DNA of 64,000 nucleotides from Lepturacanthus savala (GCA_030544235.1 CM060475.1:9908909-9972908), one strand, 5' to 3'; positions 36,401-48,430 are shown, counted from the first letter of the stretch. Notes: generated from the letters alone by a model not told the origin. Made by a program: numbers and translations.

Positions 36401-37574
36401 GTGACATGCTGTGGAACATCCTGTTCAGAGTCTGCATCACTTCATCTCTGCTTAGCACCACATCCTGCTGCTGATTAGCTCCGCCCATCGCCAGCAGGGC
36501 CGCTGTGACGTGTCGAACAAGCACGACGTCCACTTCAGACACAAAGATAATATAAAATATAAAAACACAAACACACAAGAACCCCAAAACACAAATAAAC
36601 AATATAGTACATCATGTGTTATGTATAGTGTCTAGGCATTATATTCAGTAGCCATGTGTTATATATAGTCACAAGGCTTTATATATAGTAGCCAGGTGTT
36701 CTCTAGGTGTTCTATATGGTATCCAGGTGTGGTAAATATGAACCTGGCATTATATAAAGTAGCCAGATGTTATACTTAGTAGCCAGTTATTATGTATAGT
36801 AGCCAGGTGTTATTCAGGTGTTATAGTAGCCAGATGTTATGCAGGGTTTCTGTATAGTATCCAGGTGTGATATATAGTAGCCAGTTGTTATATATAGTTG
36901 ACAGACTTTATGCTGTATAGAGTAGCCAGGTGTTATCCAAGTGTTATATATGGTATCCAGGTTAGGGGTCATTGCCGATTAATGGATATAGTGTCCAATA
37001 TTTATAATGACCCCTCTATGTGGTTATTAAAGATATGTGGATGTATAATGAAAAAAAGACAGTTTATCCTTTAACAATAAACTATATTGTTAAAAATGAC
37101 ATCAAGTGCTATAGAACATAAACTTATCGAGTCATGGTGTGGTACTCACTGTGACAGAGGTGCTGCAGAGACTGCAGCTTCATTGCTGCTCTGTAGACTG
37201 ATGGGCGGATTTCATTCAGCCCCTCTGAACAGGAAACACACCAAAATATTGCATTATATCAGTTTGTAAAATGTAGGAAACTACTCTTAATCTGGGGCCC
37301 TAAATCATAGTAATGACAATTATGATAATAATAATAATACATTTAATAACATTTCTTGTATAGTAGTAGTTTTCTAGAAGTATTGAAGTACTAATACCAT
37401 AGATAATTGGACAATAGAGACAGTAGAGGATAAAGCACAGGAGGCAACATAAAGTAGAATATAGGACATTAGAGGATAGTAGAGGACAGTTGAGGACACT
37501 AGAAGACACTAGACATAAGTAAAGGATAGTAAACAAACATTAGAGTTTAGCTCACCAATGCTGTTCAGATCCAT
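33482..37574 (-). CDS. dytn: Dystrotelin, dystrophin-superfamily ZZ-finger protein
   Basis: Dystrotelin is a short dystrophin/dystrobrevin relative with EF-hand-like regions, a ZZ zinc finger and a coiled coil. Fourteen exons join in frame: 37574-37556, 37224-37150, 36532-36328, 36162-36077, 35955-35894, 35814-35743, 35666-35503, 35416-35305, 35208-35078, 34948-34792, 34706-34660, 34566-34425, 34328-33821 and 33567-33482, for 621 aa. It begins MDLNSIEGLNEIRPSVYRAA. The ZZ finger (about residues 212-255) shows CHTC, CKKC and CQSC pairs and the HKTHHP end. Exon 12 is a coiled coil (LLEQQLQAWRLTVQSEHGIL). Exon 13 is a Glu-rich low-complexity tail. The segment between EF regions (exon 4-5 junction) is about ten residues shorter than I expect. 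In human, DYTN is also near ZDBF2; ADAM23, which lies between them there, is absent here. Confidence 0.88.
36630..36965. repeat. Degenerate minisatellite (tatatagtagccaggtgtta type) in dytn intron 2
   Basis: About 330 bp of imperfect 20-30 bp units containing agtagccaggtgttatatat. No coding content. Confidence 0.85.
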
Positions 37575-39140
37575 GAGTTTCTGTTTAAAAACATAGACAC
37601 ATTAGAACAGTTATTGATTACAATTGATTTTATAAGAATGTTGTTTCTATTGGATGTTTTGTAATTAACTTGTGATGATGTCAGTGACTCCAGGACTTGT
37701 CCTGCTAATGGACATTATAATTATTCATTACTATATTAATTGGATTACTTTTAGAAATGAAAATAAATAAAATATTTAATAAAAACTCTCACTTACTTAC
37801 TGTCTTATATCAGGACCAAATAAACTTCTGGAGGTTTCCTTCCTGGAACAAGATTCTTAAAAACATCCAACACAAGAAATAAAACAGCAGCTTCTTAATT
37901 TCAAATAAATATATAAAAACACACCAGTGAAGAAACAGGAAACAGAAAGATGAAGTGACTGTCCTGCTCCTGAACGAGTTCATAAAACCAAACGTCTGCA
38001 GAGACCAGGTGAAGCTTCTGAATCTTTAATGAGCTCAGCTGCTTCTCACCTGTCAACTCTGCTCACCTGCTGTCTGTGGGCCAATCAGCAGCCAGCATTT
38101 TGCTGACATCACGAACACAGGGAACAACGCACCTGCTCATCCAGAAAGTCAGAATAATTAGTAACACTGCTGGGGAAAGGGGTCAAAGGTCACATGATCA
38201 GAGCTGAAGAAGGCCATCGGGGGTCACAGTTAGTTCAATAAGTGGATTTTAGAGTTCTGTGATTGGATGTCAGTTGTTGAAATGCATCTTGGGAGTTGTA
38301 GTGTAGCTTATTTTTTATGACTTGAGATCAGTGTCCTTCAGAGACAAAACTCACAAGTGGTCTGATGGGGCGTGTTCGGCGGTCTGATGACCAGAGAGGC
38401 AGTGAATGCATCGCTGTGTCCGAGCTGTGTAAAGTCTTTGCTGTGTTTGTCCGGACTGAAGCTGAATGAGGCCCCTTTGTCCTTTTGTCCCTTTGTCTCT
38501 TCAGGTCATTCTGGGACAAAACACTGGGACTGTTCTTCATGTGGATGGACATAAACAAGCCTCTCATCGGCTTCCATCACATGACCTCATCATCACATCA
38601 TCTTATCGCATCAGCCTCAGCAGCAGCAAGGTGAGGTTCAGTATCTCCTCGTACTTTCACACCGGGGAGGCGCGGAATCGAACCGTCGACCTTCTGATCT
38701 GACAACCTGCTCAATGATAACAATGCATATGCTGAATATCTGCGTTTGGGGTCAACTTTAGTTCACTTTCACCAAAGTTCATGAAAAAAAAATCTAATGA
38801 AAACAATGAAACTGATTATGTTCTATCATCCCCCCCACTTGCACACAGGTGGGCGTGGCCTGACAATACATTGTGGGTGTCGAGCCCCATTGTGCTGTCA
38901 GTCAGAGTCGGACGCTGCAGTCTCACTGAACCCAACAACACCAACAATACTGCTGCACTGCAGGATTACTGACCATACTACTGCTGGGTGAGTACACACA
39001 GTACACACAGTACACAGTACTCTACTGTACACACAGGACTCTACTGTTCACACTGTATACACTGTACTCTGTGGTGGTGGCTGAGCTGGTGTGGACGTGA
39101 ACTGATTCCAGATGTGCCTGTGAGCTCCGTGGAGGTGAAA
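37575..39140. other. Divergent upstream regions of dytn and the cd59-like gene
   Basis: Holds a SINE remnant (38555-38722) and a possible 5' non-coding exon of the cd59-like gene ending before gtgagtac at about 38989. No other gene is supported. Confidence 0.45.
38555..38722 (-). mobile_element. tRNA-derived SINE remnant
   Basis: On the minus strand a perfect polymerase III B-box (GGTTCGATTCC) sits in cagaaggtcgacggttcgattcc. It is followed by a body resembling gtgtgaaagtacgaggagatactgaacc, as in many fish SINEs. The A-box half is decayed and the anticodon and T stems do not pair, so this is not a tRNA gene. Confidence 0.7.
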
Positions 39141-40129
39141 ATGCAGCGCTCCCTGTGGATCTGTGTGGTGACGTTCTCCGCTCTGATCGGACTCGGTACG
39201 TTTCTTTTCTGTCTCATAGGATCACGTTCTGAAGTACAACTATCACAGGACAGATAGTCGTTCTGAAGTACAACTATCACAGGACAGATAGTCTGATTTG
39301 ATCCTGGACAAAATTCTCTTTAACTGACACGAAGTCACTCGAGTGCAGATCAGCTGTTACACGTTTGTATTGTGCTTTTCAGGATCAGCCATCCGGTGTT
39401 ACAGCTGTAAGGATTACACAGCAAGTTGCACCAAACAGCGAGAATGTAGCTATGACGACGCCTGTCTGACACTCACAGAGAGAGGTACCTGTTCACCTGT
39501 TCATCCTTTTTTAACCACTGTGTTAAACTGTACTTTTACATATTCCGTCACCTCTACCTGCATCTACCTGTGCTGGAGATAAACTGAAGTCTGATTGGCC
39601 AACATTTGCATGAAATATTTGCTGTTTAGAGATTGTCAACCTGTGGGTCCGGACCCCCAGAGTGGCCCTGACATGAGGACAAAGGGGTCATTCTGCTCCA
39701 GCATGTTACTACTTGCTTTGGACTTTTTCATATGAAGAGGTCAGAGGTCGCTGTGTAATCTGATTACTGTCGGTCCTGTAGGTGGGATGACGTATCGCCA
39801 GTGTCTGAAGTATTCAGACTGCGAGTACGGCCGGCTGGGCCAGATGTTCCCTCAGGTAAACATCTGTCATTGTGTTCTCACCTGTTTCTGGATCATTTTT
39901 GAAACTTTTCTTTTACTATCAGAGAGAAATATTCTGATTTTGACTCTGATTGGTTGAGGTTCTTACTTTCTTATCACTGACTGATGCATTCTGACATCAT
40001 TTCCAGGTGTCCAGTTTTACCTTCAAGTGCTGCAACTCTGACCTGTGTAACTCCGCCCCCTCCTCCGCAGCGAGCTCTCTGATTGGCCTGCTGGCCTCGG
40101 TGGTGGTCATGTGGTGGTGCATCCACTGA
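39141..40129 (+). CDS. cd59: CD59-type Ly6/uPAR GPI-anchored protein
   Basis: CD59-type proteins sit on the outer cell surface by a GPI anchor; CD59 blocks polymerisation of C9 in the complement membrane attack complex. Exons are 39141-39195, 39383-39484, 39782-39855 and 40007-40129, for 117 aa (human CD59 128). A signal peptide (MQRSLWICVVTFSALIGLGSA) is followed by one three-finger domain with ten Cys in the CD59 order: IRCYSC, SCTKQREC, DDACLT, YRQC, YSDCEYG, then FKCCNSDLCN. Its C-terminus is hydrophobic (SLIGLLASVVVM), as expected for GPI transfer, with a likely attachment Ser/Asn just after LCNS. The W-K-F-E stretch that binds C8/C9 in human CD59 reads L-K-Y-S here, so inhibitory activity is inferred only. 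Poly(A) signal at 40694-40699. Confidence 0.85.
39225..39292. repeat. 34-bp tandem duplication in cd59-like intron 1
   Basis: Two adjacent, essentially identical copies of a unit beginning cgttctgaagtacaactatc, about 30 bases after exon 1. Confidence 0.9.
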
Positions 40130-43100
40130 AGAAACTCAGAACATGTACTAACAACATGGTGCTGCTCTGTAGCGCCACCTGCAGCCAGAAATACATAAAA
40201 CCACTGCTATAACAAATGTCTTTAACATCAAAGCTTTATCGCTCTGTCACATGATCAATATGTATATGACGCTGATTATTGATTCAACATTTAAGGAGTT
40301 TTATCGATCGGTCACATTCATTTAATTGATGATAAATGTTGATGAAACATTCACAGTCTTAGTAATATCATGAAGTGTATTAAGGTGGAAAACTACAGGT
40401 CCCAGAATCCTTTGTATATTTTAGTAAAGAGCTGCTGAAATTTAGATAAATATTCATTTTTCCTTACAAATTTTGTTCTCCTTGTTTGTGGAACTGTTTA
40501 CAGGAAGACAAACTTTGACTTTCTACTATGTTCAGCTGACAGTGATGATTATTGAGTATTGATTAATGATTACGCTGCAGATTAATGAAAAGTATAGCAA
40601 CTGAAACTGCTTTTAAACTATTGTTCCTTTTTCTGCCAAAACCTTCAGTGAAAACTTCTGAACCAAAGTGTCATAGAAACCTTTTTTTAAAGAAATAAAA
40701 TGATGTTGATTTTGTGAAGCTGCTTTGCTCTTTAACTGTTACAAATGAACCAATAAATGTTTAAAACAGGCTCTGATGCATTGAGTTTTCATTTTTCAGT
40801 TTAACTTTCTTTACTGTCGTTTTAATTCTATTAGAGAAAATAACAGCTGATCAGATATGATTTAATATTCAACTCATCGTACAGATGATGGAAACAAAAA
40901 CCAGAACAAAAAAAGGTAGGTTTTCTGACTTTACCCAACAGGCCCTGAAGGCCACAGCAGCTGTTTCCAGATATTTTCTGTGATGTCTGGTGCAGCAGCG
41001 CCCCCTGTAGGCCGACTGAAGGAACAACAAATAAAGAGTCAATTAAAAGGTTAAAAACATTAAAGATGTTCATAAAGTTCATCAAAGTGTTTGAATGTAA
41101 TTTAACATCTTAATAATCATTTATTAGAAACCTTTTAATTAAATTAATTTTTATTAAATACATTTAATGAAAAATACAAACATTAAACTGTTTAATTTTT
41201 GTTTACAGTGTTTTTACACAATACTTTTTACAGTGTATATCATAGAATACCTTTTACAGTAATTATCAATTCTTTTTGCACTGTAGGTCAGAGAATACTT
41301 TTTTTAGTCTTAGAATACTTCTACAGTGTATGTAGTGTAATTGATGCTTTTAATAGTTCATTTAAATTTATAGAATCAGAATCAAATTCCCCAGTTAATT
41401 TAATTTAATTTTCAGTTTGCTGTTATAAACATGTTTTATTATTTTATTATTAATGAATGTTTTATTGTCATTAATATTAGTATCAATTATAATTATAATA
41501 TAACTTTAATCAATTTATTTATTTATTTGCTGTTTTTGTTCATATTGGGCCTCCATACCTCCACGTGTAGAATCGGCGGGACCCTGACGTCACGCGTGTT
41601 GGACGCTTTGTGTGCGGTGTGAATTGAACCCGCAGCTTTGTCCACAGCTCAGCCCGCAATAAATCACGCAGAGAGGCGCTGCGGGGTCTCTGCTGTCTGC
41701 AGCTTCTTACCCACAGAAGCCCAGACCCGCTGCAGGACCCGGACCCGCTGCAAGACCCAGACCAGCTACAGGACCCGGACCCACTGCACGACTCGGACCC
41801 GCTGCAAGACCCGGACCAGCTACAGGACCCAGACCCGCTGCAGGACCCGTTTCAGATCGAGGACCGTGACCATCTCAATATATCAGTCTGTGATCTGATC
41901 CGAGGAAGAACAGGTAAGAGTCTCTGAGCTGCTGATCAGAACGATCAGCTGATATTAGAGATCGATAACGTCTATTTATCATACTCACTCAGTGGGTGAT
42001 ACATTATACTATACTACACATACTTTATAACTGCACTTTAACTTCAGAAACATCAACTTTTGTGGGAAGAGAAGTTTAAATACAGCAGAAACCTGGTCCC
42101 TGAACGCACCACAGGATCAATACAAGAATCTATCTGAAAAACAGAGCTTTAAAGTTTTTATTACAAACAACAAACAGGTTTAATGGAGTCTGGATAAACA
42201 ATAAGATACTGGATAAAGAATCAAGTTAATGTAATATATTTAATAAATTAATTAATTAACTACATATAATTACTTACATGTATATTTATTATTATATAAT
42301 TATTATATTTAGTAGTGTAGCAGTAATAATTGTGCCCCTGTCAGTCTTTAACTCACTAATGAGGCAGTCTGACTGATGACTGACAGTGTTGTGACTCTAA
42401 TGAAGACTTTAATGTGGCCCCTGAGGGCCCAGAGGGTCTAAGGGTCTCAGGGTCCAGGAGGCCCGGGGGTCCGGGGGTCCTCCAGTTAACGATAGTTTTT
42501 TATTAATCTTCTAAATTTTCACCTCTTGAAGTGGCAGCTTCAGAGGTTCAGGGTTAAGAAGAGAATCAATGGAAAGAATCAATGAAACCTTTAAAGGGCC
42601 TTTGGTGTCCTTCAAACTAATTGACTCTTTGTTTGAGCTGGACAGTGAACTTTTATTTTGAAGGTCATGACCTCTGAGTCTTTATTTTACTCTGAAGGAG
42701 CCGTTAAACTGATTTACTGATCACATTGAAAAGTGACGTTTGACCTCTGACCTCCATCCATCTGTCCTCACAGAGACACTGTAGAGATTGTGTGATTGTG
42801 TGTGTGTGTGTGTGTGTGTGACAGATGGAAGTTTATTACATGCACAGATGTAAATTTAGGATTGGTTTTACTATCATAGTTAAATTCCCACTTATATTTT
42901 GTGAAGGAAGTTTTTGACAAAAGTGAGTTTTAATCCTAAATCATCTATTGATGCTGCCACATCTGGTGAATTCATATTAATCCTGAGGTGAAATCTGACT
43001 CTTTACTCATTTTAATTTTTCTATTTTATTTTTTTCCCTAAATCAAAGTTTTTTCCCATGTCAGGATAAAATTACAATTTATTTACAATATACAGTTTTC

Positions 43101-43259
43101 ATGATGCTTTCATGATGGCAGCTGCTTCAAGAAACTGGACGTTGGAGATCAGTTACGTTCAATAAAAAATAGGCATTTTTCATTTATCATGAATCATCTG
43201 TTTCTGAAGCTGCTTTCTGATTGGTCATGTGACTGCTGTCTTCCTGTCTGCAGGTGATC
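40130..43259. other. Intergenic and ackr3 5' region
   Basis: Positions 40130-40700 are the cd59-like 3' UTR; 40700-41540 is AT-rich with nothing recognised. 41560-41913 is the proposed ackr3 promoter and 5' non-coding exon. The rest is an AT-rich intron of 1340 bases whose acceptor (ctgtctgcag) ends at 43253, six bases before the ATG. Confidence 0.55.
41562..41913 (+). promoter_or_regulatory. Candidate ackr3 promoter and 5' non-coding exon
   Basis: An E-box CACGTG (41562-41567) and a palindromic CRE TGACGTCA (41585-41592) precede a GC-rich stretch. That stretch ends in a strong donor, aacag|gtaagag, after 41913. Mammalian ACKR3 likewise has a non-coding first exon and a single coding exon. 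Within it, 41726-41850 is an imperfect repeat of gacccgctgcag units. The transcription start is not defined. Confidence 0.55.
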
Positions 43260-44360
43260 ATGAGTCTGAGCGCCAACGACCTCGCTGAGCTCCTGGAGCT
43301 GTGGGCGGAGCTAAACCTGACGGCCGGCGACCACGACAACCTGTCTCGGGTGGAGACGCTGCGTTGCTCTGACGGCGTGAGCCAGGCGTCGCTGCTGCAT
43401 GTCCTGTCCGTCCTCTACATCCTCATCTTCGTGGTGGGCCTCGCCGCCAACGCATTGGTGTTCTGGACCAACCTGCGGGGGCGGCGCGGGGGGTGGAGCC
43501 GTCATGGGACGCACCTGTACATCATGCAGCTGGCGGCGGCGGACCTGAGCGTGCTCGCCACGCTGCCGGTGTGGGTGGCGTCGCTGATGCAGGGCGGCCG
43601 CTGGCCATTCGGCGTGCTGGTCTGTAAGGTCACCCACCTCATCTTCAGCGTGAACCTGTTCAGCAGCATCTTCTTCCTCACCTGCATGAGCGTAGACCGC
43701 TACCTGTCCGCCACACTGCTGGCCGACGCCCCCGCCGGACGCAGGAGGCGTGGCCTGCGGTGGCTGGTGTGTGCGGCAGTTTGGCTCCTAGCGTTGGCAG
43801 CGTCCATCCCTGACACCTACTTCCTGCAGACAGTGAGGTCACAGCAGGCGGACGGCGTTGTTTGCCGCCCGGTGTACCCTCCTGCCAGCGCCCGGGCCTG
43901 GACGGCGTCAGTGCAGCTGAGCTTCATCGTGCTGGGCTTCGCTGTGCCCTTCCCCGTCATCGCCGCCTTCTCACTGCTGCTGGCGGCGGCACTGCCCCCC
44001 GGCTCCGACCGGGAGCGGCGCACCGGCCGGCGGGTGGTCCTGGCCTACGTGGCGGTGTTTGTGGCGTGCTGGCTGCCGTTCCATGCCGTGCTGCTGGTGG
44101 ACACGCTGGCGCTGCTCGCCGTGCTGCCGTTCAGCTGCCGCCTGGAGAACTTCCTGGATGTGGCGCTGCACCTGACGCAGTGCTGCTCCCTGCTGCACTG
44201 CTGCGTCAACCCCGCCCTCTACAGCCTGCTGCACCGCGGTCGCCACGGCGACACCGTCAAGACCGTCTTCTTCCGGTACTCCGCCAAAACCGGCCTTGCC
44301 AAACTCATCTCCTCGCAGGCCTCCGACAGCGAATCAGTGGCCAACACTGACCTCATGTGA
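43260..44360 (+). CDS. ackr3: Atypical chemokine receptor 3 (CXCR7)
   Basis: ACKR3 is a seven-transmembrane receptor that binds CXCL12, signals mainly through arrestin and scavenges chemokine, for example shaping gradients for migrating cells. One uninterrupted coding exon of 366 aa (human 362). The true start is ATG 43260 (MSLSANDLAEL); a GTG two codons upstream is in frame but lies right at the splice acceptor. Visible features: an N-glycosylation site NLT in the N-terminus, TM1 around FVVGLAANALVFW, TM3 with FSVNLFSSIFFLTCMSVDRY and the ACKR3-type DRYLSAT in place of DRYLAIV, TM6 VFVACWLPFH, TM7 CCVNPALY, and the ACKR3 tail YSAKTGLAKLIS. Third-position GC is much higher than in the neighbouring genes. 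Fish often have two paralogues; I cannot say which this is. Confidence 0.95.
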   Translation: MSLSANDLAELLELWAELNLTAGDHDNLSRVETLRCSDGVSQASLLHVLSVLYILIFVVGLAANALVFWTNLRGRRGGWSRHGTHLYIMQLAAADLSVLATLPVWVASLMQGGRWPFGVLVCKVTHLIFSVNLFSSIFFLTCMSVDRYLSATLLADAPAGRRRRGLRWLVCAAVWLLALAASIPDTYFLQTVRSQQADGVVCRPVYPPASARAWTASVQLSFIVLGFAVPFPVIAAFSLLLAAALPPGSDRERRTGRRVVLAYVAVFVACWLPFHAVLLVDTLALLAVLPFSCRLENFLDVALHLTQCCSLLHCCVNPALYSLLHRGRHGDTVKTVFFRYSAKTGLAKLISSQASDSESVANTDLM

Positions 44361-45296
44361 CCTCAGGGGAGGAAATCCCATTTCATTGATAATTTCTGAA
44401 AAAAATATGAAACTACCATCAGTGTAAAATTAGCCGTTAGCCCCGCCCACTGGAAAACAGCATCTGGACCAAACCACTTGGAGGAATATGCAGAAGGGGG
44501 TCATAATTTTTCAACAATTGAAACGTGTTATTTTACATTTAGCAGCACTTATGTTGTGCGTTTATTTAACATTTCTTTAATATTCAAAATTATTTATTTG
44601 TATTGTCAAAGTATTTTTTGGGGGGGCTACTGTAGAAGGGGGGGGTCATGTCCCCCATTTCCCCCCCCGATTTACACCAATGCATGTGACCCAACTCTCC
44701 TTCTGCTAACACCAACCATTACATCAATTATTACTAAAGTATTTACTCCAGTAACATCACACCACAAGAAGAAAAGTGTAAATATATTGTTTAAAATCTG
44801 TGAATATTTGTATTTTTAAGTTTAACAGTTCGATGTTGTCAGAGGGAAAAATAAAGAAAACTGTTTCTAGCTAAATAAATATTAATCAATATTTATTTGG
44901 GTTTAAGAAACAACAAAAATAAAACTGAATAAAATATGAAATAAGTGTTCTATGTTCAGTTCTATATGTAAATATTTATATTGTTGAAAAATAAAATGAA
45001 TTAACATTTTTCTTTTGGTTTCAATCAGCTAATTTTTAAATAAAGTTTGATTTGACAAATTTATAGACTAAAATATAAAAAAAATAGTGCAAATAAATGA
45101 ATCAAATTAATGATTAACTAGTGTATTCTTCAGTTCCATCAGTATAGTAGTAGGAAATTTTTATTTTATAAACCAAACAAATGATCAATTGATAGACAAA
45201 ATAATGAAAAGATTATTAGATACACACACACACACCACTCTCAGAAAGAGGAAGTATCTGGTGTATACAGAGTGGATCTGATCGTGCTCAGTGGCG

Positions 45297-45341
45297 AGGA
45301 GGAGGAGGAGGAGGAGGAGGAGGAGGAGGAGGAGGAGGAGA
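45297..45341. repeat. (GGA)n microsatellite
   Basis: About 15 uninterrupted GGA triplets. Confidence 0.95.
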
Positions 45342-47109
45342 GCCTTTAATTAACACAGCTTAAAATACAGAGGACACATTGTGGAGGCAGCGCTGCGTTT
45401 CCATGACGACCGGCTGCTCCAAGCCTGAAAAGTGAAGTGAGACGAAATCCTGAATGAAGTTCCAACAGAAGCAGATTAAAGAAGCTGAAACATCCCATAA
45501 TATGACCGACCTGTTTCTACGGTGACAGAGCTGCAGCGTTTAAACCGACTCATCTTTGATGGATTCTGTTACTGATAAAGGTCTAAGATTCTTCGGGACT
45601 CAGGTTCAGCAGAGGAATGTGTGACCCGAGTGTCGGTCCTCACAAGTGCACAAGTACAAACGTGTTTGTGAGACAGAGGTCAAAGGTCAGTCAGACTGTG
45701 TCATTATGTGCAGCTTCTCCTCCTGCAGCTCTTCTTCAAACGATGAATATGAAGAATTTTTATTAAAAGCTATATTTAAAAAATATGTCCACAGTGTGTT
45801 TACTAGTATAAGTATAGGTTTTCCAGAAAAAAAACTATATGTAGTGTAAGTAAATTAATTAATATTTGGACAATGACTTTATGTTTACATGTACCAGTCA
45901 ATAGCGTCAAGGCATTGTAAGTTGCCAGATATCGTCTCTATTCAGATTCTGAAAATCCTGCAGCAGCTTTAAAATCAGACGAATGGTATGTTATCAATCA
46001 CAACAACATAGTGACTGGAGAACAGTGAAAACTAGAGTCAGGAAACATTTACATCCGGAAATGGTGACTTTTCTCCTTGATCAGTAAGATAAGAAAATTC
46101 AATTGCTAGCTGAGCTAATGTTACCTGATAAAAATGAACAAAATAATAGCAGGCTAGCGATAGCTGGCTGTTATAGACATGCATCTAATTGATAATGGAT
46201 ACTCTTTTAAAAGGTATTTATTAGTTTTAATTTGTCAAACCTGGCAACCCGACTGCTGGATAGTTTTTGTGTGTGTGTGTGTTACAACTACAATTTTGAG
46301 ACACTAGACGTCAGTATTCTGCTCATTTTGTGTTTATCTAATTGAAAGATAATTATGCAAGTTAAAAAAGTCAAACTTTGTCGAAAGATTGTTGAAATAT
46401 CAGACTGAAAAGACATAACTAGAAGGACTGCAGACCTGATCCACTCTGTAAAAGCTGCTGAAGTTGAAGTGTTGGTGGCATTTATCAAGCGAGAAGAGAG
46501 AAGTAGTTTGACAATAAACTACGAACAACTTCACAACAACTTCACTATTTTACACGTATTTCTTTAAAACAGGAAGTATTTGTAGTAACAGAAATCAGAT
46601 TCCTGGAACAATTCTAACAGGATCAAAGATACAGTTCCTCCAGACATCAGTTATCACAAACAGGGTCCCATGGGGTAACCAGGGACAACCGGAAGGAGGA
46701 AGTATTTTTTTTCATCAATAAATATTTGTGATCATTAAAAAATATATAATCAACAGGAAGAGCCATCAATATATAATCATCAACATAACTGAACTAAATC
46801 TGAAATGTTGAGGTGAAACAGTCAAACTGAAGAAGGAAACTGTGATTTCAGTCTGTTTTATGACCTCTGACCTGCTCCTGTTTACCACCACAGAAGTAGA
46901 GAAGTGAGGCGTGATGTGACCTCTGACCCCGTGTAAGGTCGTGTTTACATTCCTCACTTCCTGTCCCAGACTCTGCGTCTCCATGGTGACCAGGAGGAGG
47001 ACTGTGACTTTATTAAAAGTATCACAGAGGAGTCAAATAAATATCACCAGGCCTGTAACCATAGCAACTGTTGGACTGACTTAATCAACAGATACCTAGA
47101 GAGCTGTAT

Positions 47110-47111
<2 letters not shown>

Positions 47112-47170
<59 letters not shown>

Positions 47171-47180
47171 TGTGTGAGTG
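47112..47180. repeat. (TG)n microsatellite
   Basis: TG run of about 60 bases with GA interruptions at its right end. Confidence 0.95.
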
Positions 47181-47789
47181 TGTTGCACAACAGCTGCAGT
47201 GTATCTTGTAAACACTATCATGTGTTTGTTGAGCAACAAACAGCTGTAGATCAGAGGTCAGCTGCTGCTGCTGCTGCTGCTGGTTGTAATCTCCACTCTA
47301 ACACACCTCGTTATCATTAACAACTCATTATCAAGTACCTGAAGCTCATTAAGGTCTTTATAATAAACAGGTGGCTTATTGTGGAACTTAAGTGTTTGAT
47401 TCGATTGATATCATCAGTTAATTTATTTCTTATACAATATATATAGATAGATAGTAAAAATACTTTTATAGTAGAGTTTTAAGAATCATTCATCAGGTCT
47501 CTAAATGTACATTGTGTGTTCATGTTGGTTTCTTGTTATTTAAAAGTCCATTTGTATCATTTCTGTTACAAAAATCACAATTTCTGCGATTTTTCGACAT
47601 GAAATGTCAAATGGTGTAACTGAAGAAGAATGAAAAATTTTAAATATATAATCCACCCGGAATATACAACTTGTTGAGAGCATGTGTTTTTCATTTTTAA
47701 AAAACTTTTTAAGAGAGTTAAACTATCTGGTACTATGTTGTTAGAGTTACACCACATGGCAGTTTTGTCACTGATCCTCATGTTATTGT

Positions 47790-47872
47790 GTAGTGTGTGT
47801 AGTGTGTGTAGTGTGTGTAGTGTGTGTAGTGTGTGTAGTGTGTGTCGTGTGTGTCGTGTGTGTCGTATATTA
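47790..47872. repeat. (TGTGTGTAG)n 9-bp tandem repeat
   Basis: About nine copies of tgtgtgtag, the last few changed to tgtgtgtcg. Confidence 0.93.
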
Positions 47873-47974
47873 TTCTGCATTGTTTAGCTCATGCAGCTGA
47901 TTCAGTGTTTTTCAGGTGTTTTATTGCTGATTTTTCCTACAGAAAGTGAACTATTCTTCACTTTCTTGACTGCA

Positions 47975-47977
<3 letters not shown>

Positions 47978-48061
<84 letters not shown>
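47978..48061. repeat. (CA)n microsatellite, about 40 units
   Basis: Uninterrupted CA run about 370 bases upstream of the TRIM start codon. Confidence 0.97.
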
Positions 48062-48295
48062 GTAAATCAATCAAATAATTTCTTCATGTGTTCATTTATC
48101 TTCATATTCCTCATGTTTACAGGTGAAATAATGATAAACAACCTTCATGCAACATGTTGTTATTGTACATCTGCAGTCAGCTGGGGTTGTTGTTCTGTTG
48201 CAGTCCAGTTTTGGGGGCGGGGCTTTAGCAGCAGAGGGGTCTATTTTCTCTGAATGCAGTGACAAACAGCCGGGGGGGTGACCCTCCCTGAGGGG

Positions 48296-48301
48296 TATAA
48301 A
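48296..48301 (+). promoter_or_regulatory. TATA box of the MuRF-like TRIM gene
   Basis: TATAAA in aggggtataaaggctg, 130 bases before the ATG, with an E-box CAGCTG about 115 bases further upstream (48178-48183). This arrangement fits a tissue-restricted, possibly muscle, promoter; tissue is inferred from the family only. Confidence 0.65.
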
Positions 48302-48430
48302 GGCTGAGGCTTCAGCTCCTGGCAGATCAAAAATAAACCGAGTGGACAGAAAGTCAGACGGAAATACAGCAGCAGAAGAAGAAGAAGGAGCCTGCAATAG
48401 CCACAAGAGAAGAAGAAGAAGCAGAAGAAG

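Larger units (their letters stand above)
44361..48430. other. Intergenic: repeats and TRIM promoter
   Basis: No gene recognised. It contains a G/C-run segment (44617-44670), a (GGA)n tract, (TG)n and (CA)n microsatellites, a TGTGTGTAG repeat and, at 47706-47774, a copy of a repeat also present at 29853-29914. The last 250 bases are the promoter of the TRIM gene. Confidence 0.55.

Noticed and set aside
38640..38722. Possible tRNA gene (GGTTCGATTCC on the minus strand)
   Set aside because: Only the B-box half is recognisable and the stems do not pair; the downstream sequence matches a SINE body.
41638..41898. 86-codon Arg/Thr-rich frame upstream of ackr3
   Set aside because: It begins with a non-ATG codon, is pure repeat translation, and crosses the proposed 5' UTR donor.
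43311..44350. Several long ORFs overlapping ackr3 in other frames
   Set aside because: Expected by-products of very GC-rich coding sequence; none resembles a protein family.
46766..46984. 72-codon minus-strand ORF starting METQSLGQEV
   Set aside because: No family resemblance, no splice partners, not distinguishable from chance.
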